Part shown: piece by piece, positions 8,159 through 15,833 of the stretch
Layout: each line of letters opens with the position of its first letter
Position numbering within the stretch: the first letter of the stretch is position 1
Assembly: GCA_946480055.1 (NCBI GenBank)
Contig: CAMLID010000011.1
Coordinates: 16,920-80,919, forward strand
Direction: 5' to 3'
Source: an uncultured Lysobacter sp.
Lineage (GTDB): Bacteria > Pseudomonadota > Gammaproteobacteria > Xanthomonadales > Xanthomonadaceae
DNA length: 64,000 bases
Notes under the pieces: generated by a model
The model's database searches: none
What the model saw: only the letters and a program-made list of their open reading frames with translations
Told to the model about the DNA's origin: nothing
Made by a program: the position numbers and the translations under genes

Positions 8159-8433
8159 CGGTCTGTCCTTTCGTCGTCGGCAGCGCGCCACCGTGCATTC
8201 TCGTCCTCGGGTTCCGGCGCTACGACGTTGAGGCTGTGCCGCAGCGAGGTCGGCCAGTCGCATAGGTACTTGTGCGCCAGGCCGCGCATGTAGTGGTAGA
8301 GCGCCGCTTCGGGCTCGCGCTGCAGCAGCACTTCGAACAGCGTCGAGGCTTGCTGTAGCAGGCGCTGATTGAAGGCCTCGTAGGCGCGTTCGTGCAGGGC
8401 CTCGGTGTCCAGGGTTTCGAGGGATGCGGGCAT
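8155..8433 (-). CDS. tetratricopeptide-repeat small protein
   Basis: A 92-residue helical protein with one and a half TPR units: LHERAYEAFNQRLLQQASTL and EPEAALYHYMRGLAHKYL carry the usual small/large alternation. The C-terminus is acidic. It ends in a 4-base overlap (GTGA, 8155-8158) with the DUF6869-like gene, so both are probably made from one message in fixed ratio. The start at 8433 (MPASLETLDTEAL) begins the conserved helical part; an ATG at 8616 would add 61 Arg/Pro-rich residues. It likely acts as a protein-binding scaffold; the partner is unknown. Confidence 0.6.
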   Translation of the reverse strand: MPASLETLDTEALHERAYEAFNQRLLQQASTLFEVLLQREPEAALYHYMRGLAHKYLCDWPTSLRHSLNVVAPEPEDENARWRAADDERTDR

Positions 8434-8602
8434 GTCGGATGCGGCGACGATGGGTGTGCGATCGGGCCAGTATCGCAGGGCCGGTGCTGTCGCGTCCGGC
8501 TTGCGACGCCTGCCGGAAGCGAGTATTCCTGCTCGCGCAGCCGGATGGGTGCCGTGCGCTGAAGGCGCGCGCTCGAAGGAACGGGATAGCAGGGGGGCGA
8601 GT

Positions 8603-9460
8603 ATGAGTGGACTCAAGCCGGTCAGCCGGCGCCGCAGCGACGCGCTGGCGCAAGCGGATTGGAAAACCGTCGAATCGCTGCTGGCCGAGTACTACCGGGG
8701 ACAGGGCTATGCGGTCGACCATGTCGGTACCGCCGGCACCGGCGCCCGATTCGATGGTGGCATCGACCTGAAGCTGCACCGCGACGGCGCCTATATCGTC
8801 GTCCAGTGCAAGCATTGGAACGCCATGCAGGTCACTCACAATGCAGTGCACGAGCTGCTCGGCATCATGGTCAATGAAGGCGCTACCGGCGCCATCCTGG
8901 TGACCAGCGGCGAGTTCACCCGTGCTGCCAAGGAGGCCGCCGTGCGTCAGGGGCACGTGCATCTGATCGACGGCGACGAGCTCCGGCCGATGTTGGCGCC
9001 GATCATCGAAGCCGCCGGTATCGCGGCGTTGAGCGCCGCGATACCGACGCGATCGTCCGGCGGCTGGGGCGGCGATCCGGTTGCTGCGCTGTCCGGCCCG
9101 CCTTCCTCGCAGTTGCCGCTGCGCGTGCGCGGCAGGCAGAGGCCGCACCAGGGCAATGCCGGTTGGTGGATCGCCGCTCTGATCGGCACAATCGTTTTCG
9201 TGCTGCTGGTTCGCGCTTTGTTGGGCCGCACGGCGTGGAGTGCGGGTTCAGGCCCGACGCCCGAGGCGCCTGCGGTCGAAGCCGAGGTGCCGACTGATCC
9301 GGTGAGGGAATCTGCGCCTGTGACGGTGGAATGGCCAGCCGAGGTGCCCACGCAAACAGCCCCGGCCACGAGAACGCCAACGCCGACAGAACAGCGCGAG
9401 GCGCAGCGTAAGGCCGACGAGGCGATGAAAGTAATAGAGGCGACGACGCCCGAGATGTAA
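8603..9460 (+). CDS. membrane-anchored Mrr-like restriction endonuclease domain protein
   Basis: A 285-residue protein. Residues about 15-145 form a PD-(D/E)XK Mrr_cat-type nuclease domain. WKTVESLLAEYYRGQGYAV is the family's first helix, GGIDLKL gives the catalytic Asp, and IVVQCKHW gives the Gln-X-Lys end of the motif; GAILVTSGEFT follows as usual. After a Pro/Gly linker there is one transmembrane helix (about 190-208, AALIGTIVFVLLVRALL) and a Pro/Thr/Glu-rich C-terminal tail. Mrr-like proteins cut methylated or foreign DNA. No methyltransferase partner is adjacent, so solitary defence or DNA-repair roles are both open. The start at 8603 is preceded by AGGGGGGCGA. Confidence 0.82.
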   Translation: MSGLKPVSRRRSDALAQADWKTVESLLAEYYRGQGYAVDHVGTAGTGARFDGGIDLKLHRDGAYIVVQCKHWNAMQVTHNAVHELLGIMVNEGATGAILVTSGEFTRAAKEAAVRQGHVHLIDGDELRPMLAPIIEAAGIAALSAAIPTRSSGGWGGDPVAALSGPPSSQLPLRVRGRQRPHQGNAGWWIAALIGTIVFVLLVRALLGRTAWSAGSGPTPEAPAVEAEVPTDPVRESAPVTVEWPAEVPTQTAPATRTPTPTEQREAQRKADEAMKVIEATTPEM

Positions 9461-9514
9461 GAACGTAGTCCGTCCACCGCTCGCACGAGCTCACTCATCA
9501 CAAGGAAGGATGCC

Positions 9515-10456
9515 GTGAACCTGAATGCCAGTATCGCCACCCAGCCCACTCTCGACGATAGCCTGACCATCGCCCTGGCAGTGGCCTCCAAGGCCGCTTA
9601 CGACTACTACAGCGGCACGCCCTTCACCTCGCCGCAGGGTTACGACCAGATCGATGCCTGGACCGGCTGGGACGCGTTCCTGTTCACCGGGTCGGAGGAG
9701 AAGTACGGCCTGGTGTTCCAGTCGATCGCCGACCCGGGCACTTACATCTTCGCCTTCCGCGGCACCGATTCGGACATGGACGCGTACGAGGACGTGCATT
9801 TCCTTACTACCGACTTCGTCCCCAGCAGCGGCAGCATCACTCCCATTCCGCGTGTGGCCTCGGGTTTCTACGGCATCTACGACGGCAAGGGCGACAGCAT
9901 GACTCAGTCGATGCGCGAGCAGTTGTTCGCGCTGATCGGCCAGTACCAGCCGCAGCAGGTCTACGTCACCGGCCACAGCCTGGGCGCGGCGCTGAGCCAG
10001 CTGTTCTCGCTGGATCTGGCGATCAGCCAGCCGCTGGCTTCGACCAATATCAACTTCTCCAGCCCGATGGTCGGCACCGGCAGCTGGCAGGTCGCCTACG
10101 CCGACACCATCGCCGACGAGGCCAGCATCCGCGTCTACAACTATTGGGACTACGTGCCTTCGCTGCCGCCGTCGGACCTGGGTTACATCGCGGTGGGCAG
10201 CGGCTTCCGCACGGCGTTCTACGTTCAGGACGAGTGGTTCCCGCACGAGCTCTCGCGCCATTCCATCGTGAATCTGACCACCGTGTTGAGCAACGCGTTG
10301 CCGCTGAGCCCGCAGGAGTGGGCCGGTACCTTCTCGGACTACGTCGAACCGTCGTGGACGATGGTCAGCACGGTGCCGCCGTCCGGGCCCGACGTGCGCT
10401 GGGCGGATCGGATCAGCGGTTACATGGCGTTCGAGCGCAGCTTGCGGGTCGCCTGA
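9515..10456 (+). CDS. class 3 lipase family protein
   Basis: A 313-residue alpha/beta hydrolase of the lipase-3 family. IFAFRGTDS is the conserved oxyanion-side strand and VTGHSLGAAL holds the nucleophile (Ser155 in GHSLG). An Asp candidate is in YWDYVP and a His in PHELSRHSI near the C-terminus, the usual order for fungal-type lipases. There is no signal peptide, so secretion, if any, would use another route. The start is GTG at 9515 with AAGGAAGGA upstream; the ATG five bases before it meets a stop at once. A strong bidirectional terminator follows. The acyl-ester substrate is not evident. Confidence 0.85.
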   Translation: MNLNASIATQPTLDDSLTIALAVASKAAYDYYSGTPFTSPQGYDQIDAWTGWDAFLFTGSEEKYGLVFQSIADPGTYIFAFRGTDSDMDAYEDVHFLTTDFVPSSGSITPIPRVASGFYGIYDGKGDSMTQSMREQLFALIGQYQPQQVYVTGHSLGAALSQLFSLDLAISQPLASTNINFSSPMVGTGSWQVAYADTIADEASIRVYNYWDYVPSLPPSDLGYIAVGSGFRTAFYVQDEWFPHELSRHSIVNLTTVLSNALPLSPQEWAGTFSDYVEPSWTMVSTVPPSGPDVRWADRISGYMAFERSLRVA

Positions 10457-10496
10457 TGCGGTAGGGCCTTCGGCATCGTCGGCCGCTTGCGGCAAC

Positions 10497-10526
10497 AAGA
10501 AAGGCGGCCCTGAGGCCGCCTTTCTT
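10497..10526. terminator. bidirectional hairpin terminator
   Basis: A perfect 13-bp stem (10497-10509 with 10514-10526) around the loop CTGA. The stem has A-rich and T-rich outer ends (AAGAAA / TTTCTT), so it can end both the lipase gene and the convergent NTF2-like gene. Confidence 0.85.
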
Positions 10527-10559
10527 GCTTCCGGTCCGGCGGGGGAGCGGTCGGGACGA

Positions 10560-11069
10560 TTACGGCAGCGGCGTTCCCTGGTCGGAGATCGCCAGCCACT
10601 TGCCGCGATCGTAGGTGTAGGTGACGCCGGTCAGCGCGCGCGAGCGGAAGCCGATGCGCGGGATCTCGTACACGGTTTCGTAGAGGATGTAGGCCGAGCT
10701 GCAGCCGTCGACCACGCGATGGCGCTCGGTCCAGCTCCACTTGGCTTCGCGGTTGGCGAAGTGGCTGGCGAAAGTCGCCATGATCGCGTCGATGCCGATG
10801 CGGGTGGCGCCGCTGCCGAACACGGTGATCGCGCGTTCGTCGTGCACGGCGCGGAAGGTCTCGGCGTCGTAGTCGCGGAAGGATTCCATGTCCATGCGCT
10901 GGGCGATCTCGAACTGGCGCGCGCACAGGCGGGTCAGGAAGTTGTCCTTCCAGTCCATGCCGACGTGGTGGGCATCGCCTGCGACGGCGGCGGTGGTCGA
11001 GCTCAGGGCGATCAAGGTGGCGGCGCTCAGGGCGAGCGTGCGGATGGGATGGGAATGGCGGGTCTTCAT
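10560..11069 (-). CDS. exported NTF2-like (SnoaL/DUF4440-type) protein
   Basis: A 169-residue protein with a signal peptide (hydrophobic stretch ending TTAAVA-GD). The mature part has the cone-fold layout of the NTF2 superfamily: a first helix FLTRLCARQFEIAQRMDMESFRDY, the AVHDERAITVFGSG strand, GIDAIMATFASHF, then antiparallel strands ending YTYDRGKWLAISDQG. Such proteins bind small hydrophobic ligands or act as isomerases; no catalytic pair is obvious. The start at 11069 has GGAGGT six bases upstream. It is convergent with the lipase gene and shares its terminator. Confidence 0.78.
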   Translation of the reverse strand: MKTRHSHPIRTLALSAATLIALSSTTAAVAGDAHHVGMDWKDNFLTRLCARQFEIAQRMDMESFRDYDAETFRAVHDERAITVFGSGATRIGIDAIMATFASHFANREAKWSWTERHRVVDGCSSAYILYETVYEIPRIGFRSRALTGVTYTYDRGKWLAISDQGTPLP

Positions 11070-11227
11070 CGTCGGTACCTCCATGTGGGTGGGCACGGCG
11101 GACCTTAGGCCGCCGGCGCGCCGGCTTGGAGTGCCAATTCGTGTGCAATGGAGAGGGCCAATCGTCGCGGCGGCGTCGCTGTGGCCGGTGAGCCGGCCGT
11201 TATGCGATCCGGTTGCGACGCGGGAGA

Positions 11228-12274
11228 TCAGGCCGGTGGGCGTTCGGTGGCGATCAACAGCACGCGGCTGTCCTCGGACAGCGCGTGGGCGGTACGTAGC
11301 GCGGAGTTTGCGGCGCAACGCAGCAGGCCGGCGACGCCGGCCGCACCGGAAGGAGTGGTTTCCGGGCCATCGGCGTCGCGCAGCGCGCCTGTTGCGGCGC
11401 GCAGTTGCGCTTCGTCCACGACGATCGACGCGGCTCCGTAGCGTTTGAGGATCGCCACGGCCGGCGCCGAGGCCAGCCCGCACGACAGCATCTCCGCCGC
11501 GGTATGCAGGTCGCCCGGTACACGCAACGGCCTGCCTTCGGACAAGGCCAGCGCCACGCAGGCGGCATTCGCCGGTTCGACGACGAGCAGGTGGCCCGGC
11601 CCGGGCAGTCGCTCGTGCAGGCCTTCGGCGACCGCTGCGGCGAGGCCGCCGACGCCGGCTTGGACGAAGGCATGGCTGATCCGGCCGTCGCCGTGTTCGT
11701 TCAATTGCTCGTGCAGTTCGTGCAACAACAGACCGTAGCCGGCCATCACGTCGGCGACGACCGGGTCGTCGGGCTCGTCGCTGGTGTCGGCGATCAGCAA
11801 ACCATCGCCGCGCAACGCCGCGGCGGCGGCCGCGTCGACCGCGTCGTCGTAGGTGCCGTAGATGCGCACGACCTCGGCACCCAGGCGGGCGATGCGGCGC
11901 GCGCGGGCGGCGTCGACTTCGCTGGGCAGATAGATCGACGCGGATGCGCCGGCACGCGCGGCCGCGGCGGCGACGGCCAGGCCGTGGTTGCCGTCGCTGG
12001 CGCAGACCAGGCTGAGCGAGCGGACCTGGTGGCGGCGGTCTTCGAGCTCGCGCAGCGAGTCCGCGCCGATCGCGCGAGCCAGTGCGCGCAGGCCGGCATA
12101 CAGGCCGCCCAAGGCTTTGAAATTACCCAGTGGGCGGTCGCCTTCGCACTTCACCAGCACCTGGGCGACGCCGGCGCGGCGTGCGAGTGCGGGCAGGGCG
12201 ATCAGCGGAGTGGGGCGGTAGTCGTCCCAGAGATCGGCGATGTTCCAATGCGGGGTGCGGGCGTCGGTGTTCAT
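11228..12274 (-). CDS. PLP-dependent enzyme, diaminopropionate ammonia-lyase-like
   Basis: A 348-residue fold-type II PLP enzyme. The Schiff-base Lys is in GNFKALGG, followed by CASDGNHGLAVA (phosphate/cofactor loop typical of the Thr dehydratase and DpaL group) and QAGVGGLAAAVAEG, which resembles the Gly loop of diaminopropionate ammonia-lyase. SCGLAS follows the same trend. At about 350 residues it is shorter than usual DpaL (about 400), mainly at the N-terminus. It likely deaminates 2,3-diaminopropionate, serine or a related amino acid to a keto acid plus ammonia. It sits next to an Lrp-type regulator and an M20 peptidase, consistent with amino-acid catabolism. Confidence 0.8.
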   Translation of the reverse strand: MNTDARTPHWNIADLWDDYRPTPLIALPALARRAGVAQVLVKCEGDRPLGNFKALGGLYAGLRALARAIGADSLRELEDRRHQVRSLSLVCASDGNHGLAVAAAAARAGASASIYLPSEVDAARARRIARLGAEVVRIYGTYDDAVDAAAAAALRGDGLLIADTSDEPDDPVVADVMAGYGLLLHELHEQLNEHGDGRISHAFVQAGVGGLAAAVAEGLHERLPGPGHLLVVEPANAACVALALSEGRPLRVPGDLHTAAEMLSCGLASAPAVAILKRYGAASIVVDEAQLRAATGALRDADGPETTPSGAAGVAGLLRCAANSALRTAHALSEDSRVLLIATERPPA

Positions 12275-12386
12275 GCCGACAGTCTGCCGTGCCGGCGCGC
12301 GGCGTGGCCGCGTTGTGGCGGCGCGGACGCGGGAAAAACCCGCGATGGCGCCGGCCGATGCGGAAATCCGTCGCGGCGCCGGTGCG

Positions 12387-12863
12387 TCACTCGTCTCCGT
12401 CCAACGGAATAGGAATCGTCAAACCGCGCTTGACCACACCCAGCGCGACATTGGTGGTGAAGCGTTTGACGTTGGGGTTGTCGCCGACCAGGCGTGCCAT
12501 CAATGCATCGTAGGTTTCGGTGTCGGGCGCGGTGATGATCAGGACGAAGTCGGCTTCGCCGGTGACGTAGAAGGCCTGCTGCACGTGCTCCTGCGCGGCC
12601 AGCCATTGCCGCAGCTGGGCCAGCAGCTCGGGCCGTTCGCGTTCGACCTGCAAGGACACCACGAAGAAGGTCGGGCGGCCGACCTTCCTCGGATCGACCA
12701 CGGCCGCATCGCGCACGATCACGCCCTGCTCGCGCAGGCGGCGCAGCCGGCGTTGCACCGCCGACGGCGACAGGAACACTTGCTCGGCCAATTGCTCGGC
12801 GGTCTGGCCGGCGTCTTCCTGGACCAGGTTCAGCAGTTGGCGGTCGAATCGGTCTAGCGGCAT
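12387..12863 (-). CDS. Lrp/AsnC-family transcriptional regulator
   Basis: A 158-residue regulator with the normal two-domain layout. The N-terminal helix-turn-helix (FDRQLLNLVQEDAGQTAEQL, then SPSAVQRRLRRLREQGVI) is joined to a C-terminal RAM/AsnC ligand domain with the conserved VTGEADFVLIITAPDTETYDAL strand-helix. It is divergent from the M20 peptidase and upstream of the PLP ammonia-lyase on its own strand, so it probably responds to an amino acid and controls one or both. The start at 12863 (MPLDRFDRQ) fits the family; a start at 12905 would add 14 unusual residues. Confidence 0.92.
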   Translation of the reverse strand: MPLDRFDRQLLNLVQEDAGQTAEQLAEQVFLSPSAVQRRLRRLREQGVIVRDAAVVDPRKVGRPTFFVVSLQVERERPELLAQLRQWLAAQEHVQQAFYVTGEADFVLIITAPDTETYDALMARLVGDNPNVKRFTTNVALGVVKRGLTIPIPLDGDE

Positions 12864-12978
12864 ACGGGCTCCGGAACGGGGCGACAACGCGGAAAAAAAG
12901 CGCACGGCCCTATGGATTCGCGGCCAAACCGCGCGGATGCGCTCCTAGGATGCTAGCTCCAAATCGCAGGCCCCGCCC

Positions 12979-14442
12979 ATGGATTTCCCCGAACTGCAGA
13001 ATTTCATCGCCCGTCGCTGGCAGGACGACCTGCTGCCGGTGCTGACCGAGTACATCGCCATCCCCTGTCAGTCGCCGGCGTTCGAGCCCGACTGGGTCGA
13101 GCGTGGCCACATGCAGCGCGCGGTCGCGCTGACGACGGACTGGGCGCGTGCGCGCCTGGCCGAGGTGCCCGGCGCCCAGGTCGAAGTGGTGACCTTGCCG
13201 GGGCGCACGCCGCTGATCTACATCGATGTTCCCGGCGAGGGCGGCGCGCCCGTGCTGGTCTATGGGCACCTCGACAAGCAACCGCCGATGGACGGCTGGA
13301 GTCACGGCCGCGATGCCTGGACGCCGTCGCTGGAAGGCGAGCGCCTCTATGGTCGCGGCGGCGCCGACGACGGCTACGCGATCTTCGCCGCGATCCTGGC
13401 GCTGCAGGCTTTGCGTGCGCAAGGGCTGAAGCATCCGCGCTGCAGCATCCTGATCGAGGCCTGCGAGGAATCCGGCAGCGGCGACCTGCCGCACTACATC
13501 GAGCACCTGGCCGATCGCATCGGCGTGCCCGCAGTGGTGATCGCGCTGGACGCCGGCTGCGGCAACTACGAGCAACTGTGGCTGACCACGTCGCTGCGTG
13601 GCCAAGTCGCCGGCACTCTGAGCGTGCGCGTGCTGGAGGAGGGCGTGCATTCGGGCGATGCGTCCGGGGTGGTGGCGTCGTCGTTCCGGATCGCGCGGCA
13701 TCTGCTGTCGCGCTTGGAAAACCCGGGCAGCGGCGAGATCGCACCCGAGTTCCATGTCGGCATTCCGGAATCGCGCCGTGAGCAGGCGCAAGCCGCGGCG
13801 ACCGCGCTCGGCGCCGGACTGCATGCGCAGCTGCCGCTGACGGCGGGCCTGCGTCCGGTCGTCGAGGATCCCGCCGAGCTGCTGCTCAACCGCGCTTGGC
13901 GACCGCAGCTGGCGATCACCGGCTTGGACGGTATGCCGGGCGTGGCCGACGCGGCCGCGGTAATGCAGCCTTCGACACACCTGAAACTCAGTCTGCGCCT
14001 GCCGCCGACGCTGGATGCCGACGCGGCGGCGGTGCGGCTCAAGGCCCTGCTCGAAGACGATCCTCCGTACCGCAGCGAAGTCGTGTTCCGCATCGACATG
14101 GTGTCCAAGGGTTGGCACGCGCCGGCGACGGCGCCGTGGCTGGCGGAGAGTCTGGAGCGCGCCTCGCAGTTGGCTTTCGGTGCCTCCGGCGCGTTGATCG
14201 GCGGTGGTGGCGGGATACCGTTCCTGGCGATGCTGGGCGAGCGTTACCCGGACGCGCAGTTCGTGGTGACCGGCGTACTCGGGCCGCAATCGAACGCGCA
14301 CGGTCCCAACGAGTTCCTGCACCTGCCGACCGCGCAGCGGATCACGGCGGTGGTGGCGAGTCTGCTGCACGATGCGCAGGCCGCGACGGCCGCGGTCGCT
14401 CAGGAAAGTGCGAGCACAGCCGCGGCACCCGCCGTCGCATGA
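12979..14442 (+). CDS. M20-family metallopeptidase (carnosinase/dipeptidase-like)
   Basis: A 487-residue cytoplasmic peptidase of the M20A/CNDP2 group. YGHLDKQP gives the first metal His97 and catalytic Asp99, GRGGADDGY the bridging Asp, IEACEESGSGD the general base Glu and a metal Glu, and the late GPQSNAHGPNE the final metal His. The dimerisation lid domain lies between about 200 and 330. The C-terminal 25 residues are Ala-rich and look dispensable. It is divergent from the Lrp regulator with 115 bp between starts; together with the ammonia-lyase it suggests uptake and breakdown of dipeptides. Confidence 0.9.
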   Translation: MDFPELQNFIARRWQDDLLPVLTEYIAIPCQSPAFEPDWVERGHMQRAVALTTDWARARLAEVPGAQVEVVTLPGRTPLIYIDVPGEGGAPVLVYGHLDKQPPMDGWSHGRDAWTPSLEGERLYGRGGADDGYAIFAAILALQALRAQGLKHPRCSILIEACEESGSGDLPHYIEHLADRIGVPAVVIALDAGCGNYEQLWLTTSLRGQVAGTLSVRVLEEGVHSGDASGVVASSFRIARHLLSRLENPGSGEIAPEFHVGIPESRREQAQAAATALGAGLHAQLPLTAGLRPVVEDPAELLLNRAWRPQLAITGLDGMPGVADAAAVMQPSTHLKLSLRLPPTLDADAAAVRLKALLEDDPPYRSEVVFRIDMVSKGWHAPATAPWLAESLERASQLAFGASGALIGGGGGIPFLAMLGERYPDAQFVVTGVLGPQSNAHGPNEFLHLPTAQRITAVVASLLHDAQAATAAVAQESASTAAAPAVA

Positions 14443-14555
14443 TCGAGTCCTTTCGATCCGGTACGCGACCCACTTCAAGGTTCGTCTGCCAAGACTAGAT
14501 CGAACCCTCGACGAACCGAATCCGACTTCTCACCCCACCTTCGCAGACTGCACCC

Positions 14556-15173
14556 ATGAAGCTCCTCTACCAAACCCATTCCCCCTATGCCCGCAAGGTC
14601 CTGGTGTTCGCGTACGAGGCCGGCATCGCCGACCGCATCGAAGTCGTGCACCACGAAACCAGCCCGACGCTGCGCAACCCGGAAGTGTTCGCCGCCAATC
14701 CGCTGGGCAAGGTGCCGGTGCTGCTGCGGCCGGGCCTGCCGGCCTTGTTCGATTCAGACCTGATCTGCGCCTACCTCGACACGCTGCACGACGGCCCGCG
14801 GCTGATTCCCGCCGAGGGCGAGGCGCGCTGGCAGGCGCTGCGCGTGCAGGCGATCGCGCAGGGTCTGGCGCAGGCCGGGATCGCGGTGCGCTGGGAAACC
14901 GTGCGTCGCCCCGAGGCATTGCGTTATCCGGCGCTGCGCGAGGGCTACACCGACAAGCTGATCGCCAGCTACGACTGGCTGGAAAGCGAACTCGACACCG
15001 AAGGCCCGATCGACGTCGGTCATATCGCGCTGGCGACCGCCCTGAGCTGGCTGGAGTTTCGCGAGCTGCCGAGTTTCCGTCGCCAGCGTCCGCGCCTGAG
15101 CGCCTGGCTGGATGCGTTCGAAACGCGGCCGTCGATGCAGGCCACGCCGCTGTCGGGCGAGACCCAGGACTGA
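14556..15173 (+). CDS. glutathione S-transferase family protein
   Basis: A 205-residue GST. The N-terminal thioredoxin-like domain begins MKLLYQTHSPYARKVLVFA, with SPYARKV in place of the catalytic Ser/Tyr region. It has the cis-Pro in NPLGKVPVLL and the FDSDLICAYLD glutathione gamma-glutamyl site. The all-helical C-terminal domain runs from about 85 and includes DVGHIALATALSWLEFR, the usual N-capping motif. Typical length for the family. It transfers glutathione to electrophiles or acts as a thiol reductase; the specific substrate is unknown. It stands alone between the M20 gene and the convergent effector operon. Confidence 0.9.
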   Translation: MKLLYQTHSPYARKVLVFAYEAGIADRIEVVHHETSPTLRNPEVFAANPLGKVPVLLRPGLPALFDSDLICAYLDTLHDGPRLIPAEGEARWQALRVQAIAQGLAQAGIAVRWETVRRPEALRYPALREGYTDKLIASYDWLESELDTEGPIDVGHIALATALSWLEFRELPSFRRQRPRLSAWLDAFETRPSMQATPLSGETQD

Positions 15174-15221
15174 GCGCGGCGGGCGGGCAGGGCGGTCGCA
15201 TGGCGCCGCCCTGCGCCGGGG

Positions 15222-15809
15222 CTACTGTTCCAGCAGCAGGTACTCGCCCTTCTGACCATAGCGCTTGGCGTTCGCGTCCACGCGCGCGCATAGGGCCTGG
15301 CCGCAGCGGCTCAGGGCGCCGGACTTGGTCGCGCGCAGGATGTCGCTGGCGAACTCGGCGCGCTTGACCTCGCGCCCGCTCTGCCAGATCAGGTAACCGG
15401 CGCCGCTGGCGGCGAGCACGGCGCCCAGGCCCAGGCCGATCAGGCCGGTCCAGATCAGCGACTTCTGCTCGCGCTTGAGCTCTTGGCGCTGCTCGTCCAA
15501 TTGCTGCAAGGTCTTCTCGGCATTGCGCGAGACCTCGCGCAGCGCCGCGGCGGTCTGCTGCAGTTGCTGGCCGTACTGCGCCGACGCGGTGCCCACGCCT
15601 TGTTCGATCGCGTCGCGGGTCTGCGCGCCGACCGTGCTGACCAGATCGCGGGTCAGCAGTTGCGCGTTGGTCTCCCAGATTTCGGCGGTCTGGCGTAATT
15701 CGGTGGCGCTTTGGGTGAAGCGGTCGGTGGCCTTTTCGCAGACCACCTCGAACATCTTGGCGACGCCCATCAACTGGACGGCGAACAACTCCAGATCCTG
15801 TTTCTCCAT
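15222..15809 (-). CDS. coiled-coil membrane protein in effector operon
   Basis: A 195-residue protein. Residues 1-115 are helical and Gln/Ala/Glu-rich with heptad character (phasin-like appearance). A single transmembrane helix follows at about 119-141 (LIWTGLIGLGLGAVLAASGAGYLIW), and the C-terminal 55 residues contain a Cys pair (SRCGQALCARVD). It is the third gene of an operon after the lipoprotein and the DUF2235 protein, 24 bp downstream of the latter. I do not recognise a family. Context suggests an accessory or second immunity factor, or a trans-acting chaperone for the effector; none of this is shown by sequence. Confidence 0.6.
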   Translation of the reverse strand: MEKQDLELFAVQLMGVAKMFEVVCEKATDRFTQSATELRQTAEIWETNAQLLTRDLVSTVGAQTRDAIEQGVGTASAQYGQQLQQTAAALREVSRNAEKTLQQLDEQRQELKREQKSLIWTGLIGLGLGAVLAASGAGYLIWQSGREVKRAEFASDILRATKSGALSRCGQALCARVDANAKRYGQKGEYLLLEQ

Positions 15810-15833
15810 CGTGCGCGTACTCTCGTCCTGCTG

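Noticed and set aside
7775..9148. The DUF6869 frame extended upstream to 9148
   Set aside because: The extension is Arg/Ala low-complexity and overlaps the TPR and nuclease genes; the GTG at 8158 has a binding site and a GTGA coupling.
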